This document shows positions 24,467 through 34,942 of a DNA stretch of 64,000 bases, in pieces; the first letter of the stretch is position 1, and the number at the start of each line of letters is the position of its first letter. The notes below the pieces were generated by a model. It searched no databases and was not told the DNA's origin. It worked only from the letters and a program-made list of their open reading frames with translations. The stretch comes from Bartonella machadoae (GTDB lineage: Bacteria; Pseudomonadota; Alphaproteobacteria; Rhizobiales; Rhizobiaceae). The translations under genes were made by a program, and so were the position numbers. The stretch is taken from the NCBI RefSeq assembly GCF_022559585.1, contig NZ_CP087114.1, positions 1,219,095 to 1,283,094 of the forward strand. Reading direction: 5' to 3'.

Positions 24467-25633
24467 ATGCCTTTAATGAATCGTCTTAATGCAAGGGCTG
24501 TCGCAACATTGGGGGCTGGCAAATATAATGATGGTGCCGGCTTGGTACTTCATAAGCGTAAAGATGGGGGTGCTCAATGGCTTTTACGCTATACCATTCA
24601 CGGGCGGCGTCGTGAAATGGGATTGGGTGCCTTAAGAGATGTTTCTTTAAAACAAGCTCGTGAATTGGCAACCCAATGGCGTTTTGTTCTTCGTGATGGT
24701 CGTGACCCCATTAAAGAACGTGACAAACAAAAGCGTGAGGCAATGCGTAATCTGCATTATCTAAAAGATATCGCTTTAGATACTTTTGAAACTCGTAAAG
24801 CAGAATTAAAAAATGATGCTAAAGATGGGCGTTGGTTTTCACCTTTACAACTTCATATTCTCCCTAAGTTAGGTTGTATGCCGGTTTCAGAAATTACTCA
24901 AACCGATATACGCAATGTCCTCGCTCCCATCTGGCATACAAAAGCTGGAACAGCAGAGAAAGCTCTCATTCGTCTTAATATTTGTCTCAAACATGCTGCT
25001 GCAATGGGATTGGATGTTGATTTACAGGCTACAGAAAAAGCAAAGGCTCTTTTAGGCAAACAACGTCATAAAATCAAAAATAGACCAGCAATGGATTGGA
25101 AAGATATACCGGCTTTTTATAAAATACTTTGCAAAACACCAACTCTAACACAACTGGCTTTGCGTTTGCTTATTTTGACAGGTGTTCGTACCTATCCTTT
25201 GCGTCATATCCATAAAGATCAAGTTGAAGATGATATATGGACCATCCCTGCTGAAAATATGAAAGGAAAACGTGATGCTACAACAGAGTTTCGTGTGCCT
25301 TTATCAAATGAAGCATTAGAAATTTTGAAACAAGCGCGTCCTCTCTCTCGTAATGATTTCTTTTTTTCTGCAACTGGTCGTGGTCCTCTTGCTGATACTT
25401 GTATGTCACAATATATGAAAAAAATTGGACTTGAAGCCTGCCCGCATGGTTTTCGGTCTAGTTTACGCGATTGGTTAGCAGAAACAACCGATGCCCCTTT
25501 TGAGGTAGCAGAAACCATTCTAGGTCATGTGGTCGGTGGACAAGTAGAGCGTGCTTACCGTCGTACTGATTATTTAGAACAGCGCCGTGTTTATATGGAT
25601 AAATGGGCTGCCTATGTTACGGGGCAATCTTAA
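24467..25633 (+). CDS. Island tyrosine integrase (P4 type)
   Basis: 388 residues, start MPLMNRLNARAVATLGAGKY with a GAAAGGA site. Same architecture as the prophage integrase: N-terminal DUF4102-like part (KYNDGAGLVLHKRKDGGAQW, REMGLGALRDVSLKQAREL), then catalytic R241 (LTGVRTYPLRHI), H327 and R330 (PHGFRSSLRDWL), H354 (LGHVVGGQ) and Y364 (RAYRRTDYLEQRR). All key residues are present, so it is probably active. It lies 176 bp inside the left island junction. The partner target is the adaptor gene, not a tRNA. Confidence 0.95.
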   Translation: MPLMNRLNARAVATLGAGKYNDGAGLVLHKRKDGGAQWLLRYTIHGRRREMGLGALRDVSLKQARELATQWRFVLRDGRDPIKERDKQKREAMRNLHYLKDIALDTFETRKAELKNDAKDGRWFSPLQLHILPKLGCMPVSEITQTDIRNVLAPIWHTKAGTAEKALIRLNICLKHAAAMGLDVDLQATEKAKALLGKQRHKIKNRPAMDWKDIPAFYKILCKTPTLTQLALRLLILTGVRTYPLRHIHKDQVEDDIWTIPAENMKGKRDATTEFRVPLSNEALEILKQARPLSRNDFFFSATGRGPLADTCMSQYMKKIGLEACPHGFRSSLRDWLAETTDAPFEVAETILGHVVGGQVERAYRRTDYLEQRRVYMDKWAAYVTGQS

Positions 25634-25637
25634 AATA

Positions 25638-25659
25638 TGGGGTCTTGTACCCCATTTTT
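25638..25659 (+). terminator. Terminator of the island integrase
   Basis: TGGGGT-CTTGT-ACCCCA then TTTTTA, directly after the stop codon. Confidence 0.75.
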
Positions 25660-25851
25660 ACTTCATTATCTGTGGATAACTTTCTCTCTTCGTTTACTCA
25701 TTTTTGCTCAATAAGATTCATAAATTATCAAATGAGAAAATACATCATAAAGTACTGTTTTTTATGATTAAACTTACTTTCAAATCTCAATAAAATATGG
25801 TTAATAAATACTTATGATTTGTTACTATTTTTAGATTGAAAGGATTTAGTT

Positions 25852-26058
25852 ATGACTGAAAATGATGTTCTTCTTACAGACCGCGAAAGTGCAAAATTAT
25901 TGCATATAAGCGTTTCAACATTCCGTCGCCATGTGACCAATGGAGCTTTACCAAAACCTTTAAAATTTGGTTCTTTATCGCGTTGGTTAAAATCGGATCT
26001 GATGAATGTGATTGAAAAAGCCAAAACGCAACGTCAACATCTCAGTGATGTGGCATAA
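25852..26058 (+). CDS. AlpA-like HTH regulator / excisionase of the island
   Basis: 68 residues, MTENDVLLTDRESAKLLHIS. AlpA-type winged HTH: ESAKLLHISVSTFRRHVTNG, ALPKPLKFGSLSRWLKSDLM. AlpA proteins activate the integrase of P4-like elements and can act as excisionases. It stands alone between two terminators, with about 220 bp of AT-rich sequence upstream for its promoter. It would be the natural trigger for excision and thus for repair of the adaptor gene. Confidence 0.85.
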   Translation: MTENDVLLTDRESAKLLHISVSTFRRHVTNGALPKPLKFGSLSRWLKSDLMNVIEKAKTQRQHLSDVA

Positions 26059-26060
26059 AA

Positions 26061-26095
26061 AAACCTTGTCACGTAAGGACGGACAAGGCTTTCTC
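26061..26095 (+). terminator. Terminator after the AlpA-like gene
   Basis: CCTTGT ... ACAAGG stem, loop of about 13 nt, followed by CTTTCTCTT. Confidence 0.6.
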
Positions 26096-26157
26096 TTATG
26101 AACCGATAAGAAAATAGCAAAAACCGTCCTGTGACGCAACGTCTAAGGATGCGAAAA

Positions 26158-26570
26158 ATGTATCATTTTATAAATGCTCGGGGCATTACAAATGCCTTGC
26201 GGGGTGTCTGGTATGGTGCTTATGGACTTGCCCGCTGCCCTGCCCATGATGATCAAGTGCCTAGTTTATCTCTATGTTCTTTTAAAGAGACCATAGCAGA
26301 GCTTCATTTACGCAAGCGTGGTATCACTTGTAACTTGCCCCCCTAGTTTACGCTTTCATAGCAAATGCCCCCATCCCTCTGGCAAAACCATCCCCGCGTT
26401 GGTTGCTCTTGTTGAGGGTGGTGGCTCCTTTGCAATCCATAGAACCTTTTTACAAGACAATGGATGCTTGCTGCCCGTGCTTATCGCCAAGGCTTCAATG
26501 TCTTGATGATGCAAGCTCCCGAAGGAGCTGATTTTAATGATTTTTTACCCTTTGAAAGGAATATCTTATG
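26158..26570 (+). pseudogene. Toprim/CHC2-like primase remnant
   Basis: Starts MYHFINARGITNALRGVWYG with the zinc-finger segment LARCPAHDDQVPSLSLCS, typical of primases with a DUF7146/Toprim layout. The frame is then broken: a second frame has FHSKCPHPSGKTIPALVALV and FAIHRTFLQ (Toprim substrate region), and a third has QGFNVLMMQAPEGADFNDFL just before the next gene. Much of the middle is deleted. The intact gene would have served island replication together with the DUF3987 protein. Loss suggests the island can no longer replicate alone. Confidence 0.75.
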
Positions 26571-28184
26571 GACCACAAAAATAAAACTGATTTAACCAAT
26601 AACAATGGCAATACTTCTTTAAATGATACTGATAACGATAACACCCCTGTCTCTTTAAAGGAGCATCCCTGTTTACAAGCCATCCCTTATGAACAGGCTT
26701 TGCAACAAATGGGCTGGGGTGAATTAAAACCGATTAACACCGCTCTTTTACCGGTCGAGCCTTTTCATGCTACACAAGTTCCATTGGTCTTGGGAAGGTA
26801 TATTTATGATATTGCTAACCATCAACAATCCCCTGTCGATTTTGTGGCTGTCTCTGCTATCTGTGCTTTAGCAACCGTGATTGGCAATGGGGTTCGTATC
26901 GCTCCAAAACAGCATAGTAATAATTGGAAGATTGTTCCTAATCTATGGGGGATGATTATTGGTCAACCTTCTGCACGAAAAACACCTGCCATGCAAGCCG
27001 CTTTAACACCTATCGCTCACCTGCAAAAAGAATGGTATCAAGAATGGAAAAAACAAAAAAAACGTGCAAAAATTAAAGAAATTCTTGAGGAGCTCAATCA
27101 GAAAGAAAAGAGAAAACAAGCTTCTAAAGCTCTTAAAAAAGGAGATTCTGAGGCTGCCAATGCTCTTTTGTCGGAAACCCTTTCTAAAGACAATGAAAAA
27201 GATGATTGCCTCTCTCGCTTTATTGTCAATGATGTAACGGTTGAAAAGCTTGGGGAATTACTCAATGAAAACCCGCGGGGATTATTGATGGTTCGTGATG
27301 AACTTTCTGGTTTTTTAGCAAACTTGGAACTTAAGGAATATCAAACAGACCGTGGGTTTTATTTACAAGTTTTTAATGGGGATCAACTCTATACCTATGA
27401 CCGTATTGGGCGTGGAACGATTCATATTCCCAATGCAACCCTTTCCATTATTGGGGGAATACAACCTTCTCGGATTATTCCTATCATTCAGGCAATGCTT
27501 TCTGGAAAAGCAGATGATGGTTTATTGCAACGGTTTCAAATGATGGTATGGCCCGATAAGATAAAAAAATGTACATGGATTGATAGAGACCCCTTAAAAG
27601 ATGCCTATAAAGACTATGAAGAGGTGTTTCGTTCTTTTCGCGATAAACCCTTGGGATCACCTGAACACCCGATTGTGATGCGTTTTTCTCCCGATGCACA
27701 AGAGATGTTTAGTGAATGGTGGGAAAATCATCAGAAAGAGATCAGAAGGGATGATCTCTCTGAACCCTTACAAGCGCATTTAGCAAAAATGGACAAGACC
27801 ATACCAAGCCTTGCCCTGATTTTTGAACTTGTTGAAGGGGGTCGTTTTGAAATCACTCTCCCTTCTCTTTCCATGGCTTTGCGTTGGGAAAACTATCTGT
27901 TAAGTCATGTAAAAAGGCTTTATGCTGCTGCGGATATACTGATAAAAGAGCGTGCAAATTTGATTATAGAGCGCTGTGAATGCTTACCTGAGGTTTTTAC
28001 TGCTCGTGATATCTACAGACGCTGCTGGACGCATTTAAAGGACAAGGAAGCGGTCAAACAAGCTTTAGAGCTTTTATGCCATACAAACCACATTCGCAAA
28101 AAGTTCATAACCCATCAGACAAGTAAATCGAGTACCTATTATGAATGGCATCCTTTGGTAAAAAACGAGAATGCAAGGCAATAA
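26568..28184 (+). CDS. DUF3987 (YfjI-like) replication protein
   Basis: 538 residues. DUF3987 core: LPVEPFHATQVPLVLGRYIY, SPVDFVAVSAICALATVIGN, VRIAPKQHSNNWKIVPNLWG and the P-loop-like GQPSARKTPAMQAALTP, later GLLMVRDELSGFLANLELKE and DDGLLQRFQMMVWPD. These proteins occur in satellites and defence islands next to primase genes and are thought to be ATPases in replication. A charged coiled insert (about 160-215) is present. Complete, unlike the primase before it. Start ATGGACCACAAA after GAAAGGA. Confidence 0.85.
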   Translation: MDHKNKTDLTNNNGNTSLNDTDNDNTPVSLKEHPCLQAIPYEQALQQMGWGELKPINTALLPVEPFHATQVPLVLGRYIYDIANHQQSPVDFVAVSAICALATVIGNGVRIAPKQHSNNWKIVPNLWGMIIGQPSARKTPAMQAALTPIAHLQKEWYQEWKKQKKRAKIKEILEELNQKEKRKQASKALKKGDSEAANALLSETLSKDNEKDDCLSRFIVNDVTVEKLGELLNENPRGLLMVRDELSGFLANLELKEYQTDRGFYLQVFNGDQLYTYDRIGRGTIHIPNATLSIIGGIQPSRIIPIIQAMLSGKADDGLLQRFQMMVWPDKIKKCTWIDRDPLKDAYKDYEEVFRSFRDKPLGSPEHPIVMRFSPDAQEMFSEWWENHQKEIRRDDLSEPLQAHLAKMDKTIPSLALIFELVEGGRFEITLPSLSMALRWENYLLSHVKRLYAAADILIKERANLIIERCECLPEVFTARDIYRRCWTHLKDKEAVKQALELLCHTNHIRKKFITHQTSKSSTYYEWHPLVKNENARQ

Positions 28185-28270
28185 AGCGAATGAACAGAAG
28201 ATGATTTTAAAGAGTGCTGGCAAAAGAGAAAGATATGATCTGAATGGATAGTCATAACTCAGGTCATATT

Positions 28271-28480
28271 CTTGTCAGTCGTTGTCGGTTGATTTACCCC
28301 CTCATTTTTAAAAAAACTTTTCGATAAAAATAAAAAACATTATATTTCAATGCGTTAATGTATTTTTACAAAAAATCCATCCCAATAAGATGATCTGTAT
28401 AGAGAATTAATGGGAACAATTGATCAAAACTTGTCTGTATTTGTCTAAAAATTGAACTGACACCATTTATGATTTTAGTG
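28271..28480 (+). repeat. Long inverted repeat, left copy (flanks type ISP gene)
   Basis: About 210 bp that match the reverse complement of 34171-34380, by eye at 75-80% with small gaps. The longest exact match is 29 bp (28384-28412 against 34239-34267). Together the copies enclose the restriction-modification gene and 5.7 kb. No transposase or invertase gene lies between them. Confidence 0.85.
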
Positions 28481-28756
28481 ATGATATTTTGAGATCATAA
28501 AACACTTCAAAACAATCATTTTGATCTCTTAAAACACGGTTCGAATTTGTTTTTATTAACACAAAAACGAATAGTAAATTTTACTACTTTGCTGTTTATA
28601 GGCTGTTTATAATTGCATCTTGTAAATTTTTTTGACGCATTTGATAGGTTTTCGCGCCATTTTGGTTTATTGGGTACTCGATATTTGTTCTAAATGTATT
28701 TATGAAACGCCATTGTGATTTTTTGAGTCTCATAAGGCAATGGAGTTTATTGAATA
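28481..28756. promoter_or_regulatory. Upstream region of the type ISP gene
   Basis: No ORF. Two similar boxes stand 32 nt apart, ATTTTGAGATCATAAAACAC (starting 28487) and ATTTTGATCTCTTAAAACAC (starting 28519), with the central six bases inverted (GAGATC / GATCTC). A TTGACG at 28632-28637 could be a -35 element, but no good -10 is evident. Confidence 0.35.
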
Positions 28757-31700
28757 ATGTCTCAAACCATCAATTCTGATAACAAACAATCCTCTTTACG
28801 CGCTCTCTTACAGTCTTATCGCCAACAGGCAACCTCAAATGCAAAAAAAGGAAAAATCTTTGAAAGTTTTGTTACTAAATACCTTATGCATGACCCTCTT
28901 CATTATGGGCGATATGAAAAGGTTCAAAGCTATTACGAGTGGGCTAAAGAGCGTGAAGGTTGGAATAAAAATGATATCGGCATTGATTTGGTTGCTAAAC
29001 TGCGTAATCGAGATGGGTATGTTGCTATTCAATGCAAATTTTATGAAGCAGACCATCAGATCAGTAAAAAGGATATTGATAGCTTTATTGCTGCCTCTGG
29101 GAAAGATATCTTCAAATATCGCCTTCTGGTTGATAGCACTGAAGTGAATTTAAGTGACAATGTGAATGCAATGATTAAAGGACAAGCGATACCGGTTTAT
29201 CGCATTGACCTTCGTCATATGGAAAACAGTCGTATAGACTGGCAAATCTTTGCAACAAAAGAAGAAGTTGTCCTTAAATCGACAAAAGAACCACGCCCTC
29301 ATCAGATAGAAGCAATTCAGAAAGTCTGTGATGGTTTAAAAGAAGCTAACCGTGGCAAGCTGATTATGGCTTGTGGAACAGGTAAAACATTTACAAGTCT
29401 TAAGATAGCAGAAACTCTTGCTGGTCAAGGCAAGCGTGTTTTGTTTTTAGTGCCTTCTCTTGCATTAGTCTCACAAACCATAAGGGAATGGACAGCGGAT
29501 GCACAAATTCCATTGCATTCCTTTGCTGTTTGTTCGGATACAAAAGTTGGCAAGCGTCGTAAAAATCAAGAGGATATTCTTGGAATGGAAACATCCGATC
29601 TTGCATTGCCTGCTACAACGGATGCACAAGCACTTGCCAAAGAAGCTCGTGAAAACCAAGCAGATGCAATGACGGTGGTGTTTTCGACTTATCATTCGAT
29701 ACAAGTGATATCGGATGCACAAAAAGATCATGGTTTACCCGAATTTGATCTGATCATTTGTGATGAAGCTCACCGTACAACGGGTGCTGTGTTGGGATCA
29801 GATAAAAGTGAATCTGAGTTTGTCAAAGTGCATGATAACAGCATTATACAGGGTAAAAAACGTCTCTATATGACCGCAACCCCAAAAATCTTTACGGATA
29901 GGTTAAAAAGGAAAGCTGACTTATCTGATACTGTTCTTGCCTCTATGGATGATGAAACACTTTATGGGAAACAACTCTATCATTACACATTTGCAGAAGC
30001 TCTAGAACATAAACTGTTATCACCTTGTAAAGTGATCATATTAGTTGTCAACGAAACAGAAGTAAGCAAATCTATTCAACGTCTTATTACAGATAAAAAT
30101 TATGAACTCATTCTTGATTATAGAACCAAAATCCATGGTTGTTATCGAGCCCTGACCAAAATGGATCTAAAAATTGATCTTGGCGATGACCCCAACCCTA
30201 TGCGTCGCGCTTTGGCTTTTTGTAAAGATATCAAGACCTCTAAACGCATCTGTAAAAGATTCAATTCTAAAAAAATGAAAGAAAATTTGCTTGCTCTTCA
30301 TGAAAGCCATAAAGAAACGCCTCCTCTTGACTGTACATTTGCCCATATTGACGGAACTGTTAGTGCTAAGGACCGTAATAAATTGCTTGATTGGTTAAAG
30401 GAAGACACTGGGGAAAATACCTGCCGTGTGTTAAGCAATGTTCGTTGTCTTTCTGAAGGTGTGGATGTTCCCGCTCTTGATGCGATACTGTTTTTACACC
30501 CGCGCAAAAGTCAAATCGAGATCATTCAAGCAATAGGACGCGTTATGCGTCGAGCAGAGGGTAAAAAAAGAGGCTACATCATTTTACCCGTTGGAATACC
30601 GGCTGGCATTCCACCAGTAAAAGCCTTGGAAAATAATCCGAAATATGATGTCATCTGGCAAGTCATCAATGCTTTGCGTGCCCATGATGATGGTTTTAAT
30701 AAAATCATTCATCATATGTCCATAAAACAGGACGTAAGCTATGCTCTTGACATTGTTGTTCCTTCTCAAAAGGCTACCTCAGAAGATACAACTGTGGTTA
30801 TTGATGACTTACCGATACACTCAAAAGCAGAATATTCAGGACTGGATATTGGGTCACCAACTTATGAATCCTTTCACGCCTATAAACCAGAAGAAGAACT
30901 TGACTTATTCTCTCAATGTGCGGAGCTCATTAGAGCGGCTATTGTTAAGAGAGGTTACGACCCTAGCTATTGGAAAAGATGGGCAACGAATGTTGCTGAT
31001 CTTGCTCAAAATCATATCACACGCTTAACTGAAGTTTTGACGCAATCAGAAACGGAAACGCGGCGGGTGTTTAATGATTTTATGACAGAATTGCGTAGCA
31101 ATTTAAACGCAACCATCTCCGAAGAAAATGCGATTGAAATGCTTGCACAACACCTTGCAACGCGTCCTGTCTTTGATGCTTTGTTTGAGGGGCATCAGTT
31201 TGTTCAAGAAAATCCCGTTTCTTGCGCTTTACAACGTGTACTCAATATCCTTGATAAAGTTACTCTTAACGAAGAATCTCAAGATTACAGAACCCTCTCT
31301 AGGAGTGTACAAGTTTACACACGAGGAATTACGAGTCTTGAAGCACAACAAAACTTAATTGTAGAGCTTTATAATGAATTTTTCCGTTATGCTTTTCCAC
31401 GTACGGTAGAAAAATTAGGCATTGTTTACACCCCTATTGAAATTGTGGATTTTATTATTCATTCTGTTGATGATGTTTTACGCAAGGAATTTGGCAAGAG
31501 CTTAGGCTCCCGTGGTGTTTCTATTCTTGACCCCTTTACAGGAACAGGTACCTTTATCACGCGGCTTTTACATTCTAATCTGATAAAACCGGAAGATATG
31601 GAATATAAATACCGTTACGATATCCATGCCAATGAGATTGTTCTTTTAGCTTATTACATTGCTGCCATCAATATTGAAGCAACCTATCATGGTCTTACGA

Positions 31701-33742
31701 AAAGTAATTATATCCCCTTCAAACATATCGGATTAACCGATACGTTTCAGATGGTTGAAAAGCAAGATCTGATGAAAGGTTTATTAGAAGAAAACAGTGC
31801 CTATTTGGAACTTCAGAAAAAGCTGAATATTGAGGTTATCTTTGGCAATCCCCCTTATTCCGTGGGGCAAAAGAATGAGAATGATAATGCCAAGAACACT
31901 CCTTATCCACTCTTAGATAAACGTATCAGTGAAACCTATGCTACTCAATCAAAAGCAACTTGTGTGCAAGCATTATATGATAGCTATATCCGTGCTATTC
32001 GTTGGGCAAGTGACCGTATAAAGGACCGTGGTGTTATTGGTTTTGTTACAAATGCCGGTTTTGTTAATGGATATTCTATGACAGGTTTACGTAAATGCCT
32101 TGTTGAAGAATTTAGCAGTCTTTATATTTTCCATTTACGTGGTAATCAACGCACCTCTGGGGAGCTTTCCCGAAAAGAAGGTGGAAAGATTTTTGGTTCT
32201 GGATCACGAGCACCTATTGCCATCTCTATTCTCGTAAAAAATCCAAATGCACAACAGCGCGGTAAAATATATTTCTATGATATTGGAGATTATCTCACAA
32301 GAGAAAAAAAACTTAAGACAATTAAGGAATTTGGTAGCATTGATGGTATTACACAGAGTGAACACAGTTGGAAAATCATTACACCAGACAAACATGGTGA
32401 TTGGCTTGGTCAAAGGGATGACAGTTTTAAAGCATTTTTAGCCATAGGTGATAAGGATAAGAAAGGTCATGGTAAAAAGCTATTTGAAACATTCTCCTGT
32501 GGTATAAAAACCAATCGTGATACGTGGGCATATAATTCTAGCCGGAAGGTCTTAGAAAATAATATGCGTAATATGATTGCGTTCTATAATAGCGAAGTAG
32601 AACGTTTTAACAACACCCATCCACATACTGCCCGTAAAACACGCACAAAGGCTGTAGATAATTTTGTCAATTCAGATGCTAAAAAAATCAGTTGGAGCCA
32701 TAATGTTAAGCAAGAATTGATAAAAGGAAAAGTTTATGAATTTGAAGAGGCATGTCTCACGCAAAGTGCATATCGTCCCTTTACACAAGAATGGCTTTAT
32801 TACAATCGGACTTTCAATGATAGAGTTTATCAAATGCCGCGTATATTCCCTATGGGGCAAGCAGTTGATAATAGAGTAATACAAATTACAGGTATAGGAA
32901 CAATCACTGATTTTTCTGTACTTATGACTAATAATTTATCTGATTTAGGTGTAATGAGTGCTGGTCAATGCTTTCCACGCTATATTTACGAAGATATTGA
33001 GGTTCCAAAAGATAACAACGAAAAACAATCTCATTTATTTACAAATTCTACAGAAGAAAGCGAAACCACCGGTTTACAACGCCATGATGCCATTACTGAT
33101 GAGGGACTAGCACATTTTAAAACAGCTTATCCTAATGAGAAAATTACCAAAGATGATATCTTCTATTATGTTTACGGTCTCTTGCATTCAGAAGATTACC
33201 GTGCTCGCTACGCTGATAACCTCTCTAAAGAACTCCCTCGCATCCCTTGCGTAAAGAGCACTGAAGATTTCTGGGCATTCGTTAATGCGGGTCGTGAATT
33301 AGGCAATTTACACGTTAATTATGAAACGGTAGAGTCTTATCCCGTGACCTTTAAAAAAGGCAATCCAAAACTTACCGATATCCCTAATCCTGAGAAATTT
33401 TATTACGTTACAGAAATGAAATTCGCAAAAATCAAAGATAGTAAGGAAAAGGATAAAAGCACTGTTATTTACAATAGCAATATCATAATAACAGATATAC
33501 CCAAGGAAGCTTATGAGTATATCGTAAATGGTAAACCCGCTCTTGAATGGGTTATGGGGCGTCAATGTGTAAAGACTGATAAAAAGAGTGGTATTGTTAA
33601 TGATGCCAATCGCTATGCTATTGAAACCATTGGCAACGCTGCTTATCCATTGGAATTGTTCCAAAGGGTTATTACTGTAAGTTTAGAAACAATGAAGATT
33701 GTTAAGAACTTACCAAATCTAGAATTAAGAGAAACTGAATAG
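28757..33742 (+). CDS. Type ISP restriction-modification enzyme (nuclease-helicase-methylase)
   Basis: 1661 residues in one chain, typical of LlaGI/LlaBIII-like enzymes. Order: PD-(D/E)XK nuclease (D77 in GIDLVAKL, Q92-C-K94); SF2 translocase with Walker A ACGTGKT (205-211), DEAH (336-339), TAT (373-375), and motifs V-VI in CLSEGVDVPALDAILFLHPR and QAIGRVMRR; N6-adenine methylase with motif I DPFTGTGTF (from 925) and motif IV NPPY (1031-1034); then a target-recognition region to the end. It methylates one strand of an asymmetric site and cuts unmethylated DNA after translocation. All motifs intact. Flanked by long inverted repeats. Confidence 0.94.
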   Translation: MSQTINSDNKQSSLRALLQSYRQQATSNAKKGKIFESFVTKYLMHDPLHYGRYEKVQSYYEWAKEREGWNKNDIGIDLVAKLRNRDGYVAIQCKFYEADHQISKKDIDSFIAASGKDIFKYRLLVDSTEVNLSDNVNAMIKGQAIPVYRIDLRHMENSRIDWQIFATKEEVVLKSTKEPRPHQIEAIQKVCDGLKEANRGKLIMACGTGKTFTSLKIAETLAGQGKRVLFLVPSLALVSQTIREWTADAQIPLHSFAVCSDTKVGKRRKNQEDILGMETSDLALPATTDAQALAKEARENQADAMTVVFSTYHSIQVISDAQKDHGLPEFDLIICDEAHRTTGAVLGSDKSESEFVKVHDNSIIQGKKRLYMTATPKIFTDRLKRKADLSDTVLASMDDETLYGKQLYHYTFAEALEHKLLSPCKVIILVVNETEVSKSIQRLITDKNYELILDYRTKIHGCYRALTKMDLKIDLGDDPNPMRRALAFCKDIKTSKRICKRFNSKKMKENLLALHESHKETPPLDCTFAHIDGTVSAKDRNKLLDWLKEDTGENTCRVLSNVRCLSEGVDVPALDAILFLHPRKSQIEIIQAIGRVMRRAEGKKRGYIILPVGIPAGIPPVKALENNPKYDVIWQVINALRAHDDGFNKIIHHMSIKQDVSYALDIVVPSQKATSEDTTVVIDDLPIHSKAEYSGLDIGSPTYESFHAYKPEEELDLFSQCAELIRAAIVKRGYDPSYWKRWATNVADLAQNHITRLTEVLTQSETETRRVFNDFMTELRSNLNATISEENAIEMLAQHLATRPVFDALFEGHQFVQENPVSCALQRVLNILDKVTLNEESQDYRTLSRSVQVYTRGITSLEAQQNLIVELYNEFFRYAFPRTVEKLGIVYTPIEIVDFIIHSVDDVLRKEFGKSLGSRGVSILDPFTGTGTFITRLLHSNLIKPEDMEYKYRYDIHANEIVLLAYYIAAINIEATYHGLTKSNYIPFKHIGLTDTFQMVEKQDLMKGLLEENSAYLELQKKLNIEVIFGNPPYSVGQKNENDNAKNTPYPLLDKRISETYATQSKATCVQALYDSYIRAIRWASDRIKDRGVIGFVTNAGFVNGYSMTGLRKCLVEEFSSLYIFHLRGNQRTSGELSRKEGGKIFGSGSRAPIAISILVKNPNAQQRGKIYFYDIGDYLTREKKLKTIKEFGSIDGITQSEHSWKIITPDKHGDWLGQRDDSFKAFLAIGDKDKKGHGKKLFETFSCGIKTNRDTWAYNSSRKVLENNMRNMIAFYNSEVERFNNTHPHTARKTRTKAVDNFVNSDAKKISWSHNVKQELIKGKVYEFEEACLTQSAYRPFTQEWLYYNRTFNDRVYQMPRIFPMGQAVDNRVIQITGIGTITDFSVLMTNNLSDLGVMSAGQCFPRYIYEDIEVPKDNNEKQSHLFTNSTEESETTGLQRHDAITDEGLAHFKTAYPNEKITKDDIFYYVYGLLHSEDYRARYADNLSKELPRIPCVKSTEDFWAFVNAGRELGNLHVNYETVESYPVTFKKGNPKLTDIPNPEKFYYVTEMKFAKIKDSKEKDKSTVIYNSNIIITDIPKEAYEYIVNGKPALEWVMGRQCVKTDKKSGIVNDANRYAIETIGNAAYPLELFQRVITVSLETMKIVKNLPNLELRETE

Positions 33743-34170
33743 ATTTATGAATCATGCCAATCTCATAAGGGGTATAGATCTTATAACCATCATCTATACT
33801 CTCTTATTAGGTTGCTTATGTACAATCTTAAAAGGAATGATTTACCATGCGCTATTCTAAAAAAAGATGATAAGATTTTTTACATTGCTTTTAAAAGATT
33901 ATATCGCAATCTCAAATGATGCCTTTCATATCTTTCATAAGCTCTCTTTAAAGAGAATTATGCGTATTAATAGATTGTATTTATCAAGAGAGATTGTTTT
34001 TTGTCTTTTTAGTATTTTTTTCTTTAAAACACAAAGTTTCAAAACTCAAAACCCCCTTCAAATTGATAAGTTACTCTTTATAATTTATAACATGCCTCAT
34101 AACCATCTCTTATCTTTTGAAAGGCATTTAAAGAGCCATATGCCCTCTCATAAAACATGATTTAAACATT
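33743..34170. other. Gene-poor spacer after the type ISP gene
   Basis: About 430 bp, strongly AT-rich. A 97-codon frame (33867-34160) exists, but its composition (Phe, Lys, Ile, His) and lack of ribosome site suggest chance. No hairpin terminator seen directly after the stop. Confidence 0.5.
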
Positions 34171-34380
34171 CATTAAAATCATAAATGGTGTCAGTTAAAT
34201 TTTTAGACAGATACTGACAGGTTTTATTCAATTGATATCATTAATTCTCTATACAGATCATCTTATTAGCATTGAATATTTCTTAAAACACAATAACATA
34301 TTGAAATATAATATTTTTTACTTTTATTTAAAAGATGTTTTTTAAAATGAGGGGGGTAAATGACTGCTAATAACTGACAA
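34171..34380 (-). repeat. Long inverted repeat, right copy (flanks type ISP gene)
   Basis: Reverse complement of 28271-28480 at about 75-80% identity, including the box TTTTAAAATGAGGGGGGTAA facing its partner. Confidence 0.85.
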
Positions 34381-34894
34381 GAGACAAAAGCCCCTTAAAA
34401 GGTATTTTGATAAGGATATAAGAATTCAAAATGTTTTCATAGCAAATCAAAACCGCATGATCATATTATCCTTTTATGAGAATGATGCGGTGGCTATAGA
34501 GAATGAATCAAAACAATAGATTTGAATCAAAAGCGCTGATTATAAAGACGCGGTCTCTATAAAGCTTCTTAAATTACAAACCTCTTATAAAAAATTCACA
34601 AAAATATTCACAAGGCATCTCATAAAAATAATGATGCGTTATAAAGTTAAAAATAGGCATTATGAGAGCGTTTTTAGTTATTATGATGTTTAAAAGAGAA
34701 AAATAACGCAATTGCGTAATATAGAGTCAAATAGAGTCAATAAAACAGAAAATATTCATAAGCATATGATGCGTATTTATACACAATGGTATAAAAAATA
34801 ATTATAAAAAAACACAAAAAAGAATAAAATATGATTGACAATAAATACGTAATTTGTTATATAAATACTCAAGTGATTAACAAACACTTTCGTT
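34381..34894. other. Gene-free AT-rich spacer before leader RNA copy 2
   Basis: About 510 bp with no supported ORF. Contains the direct repeat ATAGAGTCAA at 34721-34740 and several short inverted repeats. No function assigned. Confidence 0.4.
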
Positions 34895-34942
34895 AAGCGG
34901 GTAGGTTACGAAACAGCCTCTCCCATGCTTTTAAAATACTGA

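Noticed and set aside
33867..34160. 97-codon frame after the type ISP gene
   Set aside because: AT-rich, Phe/Lys/Ile/His composition, no ribosome site, lies in a spacer that ends in the inverted repeat.
28185..34400. Insertion sequence or transposon bounded by the long inverted repeats
   Set aside because: No transposase between the repeats and no clear target-site duplication visible outside them, so I report only the repeats.
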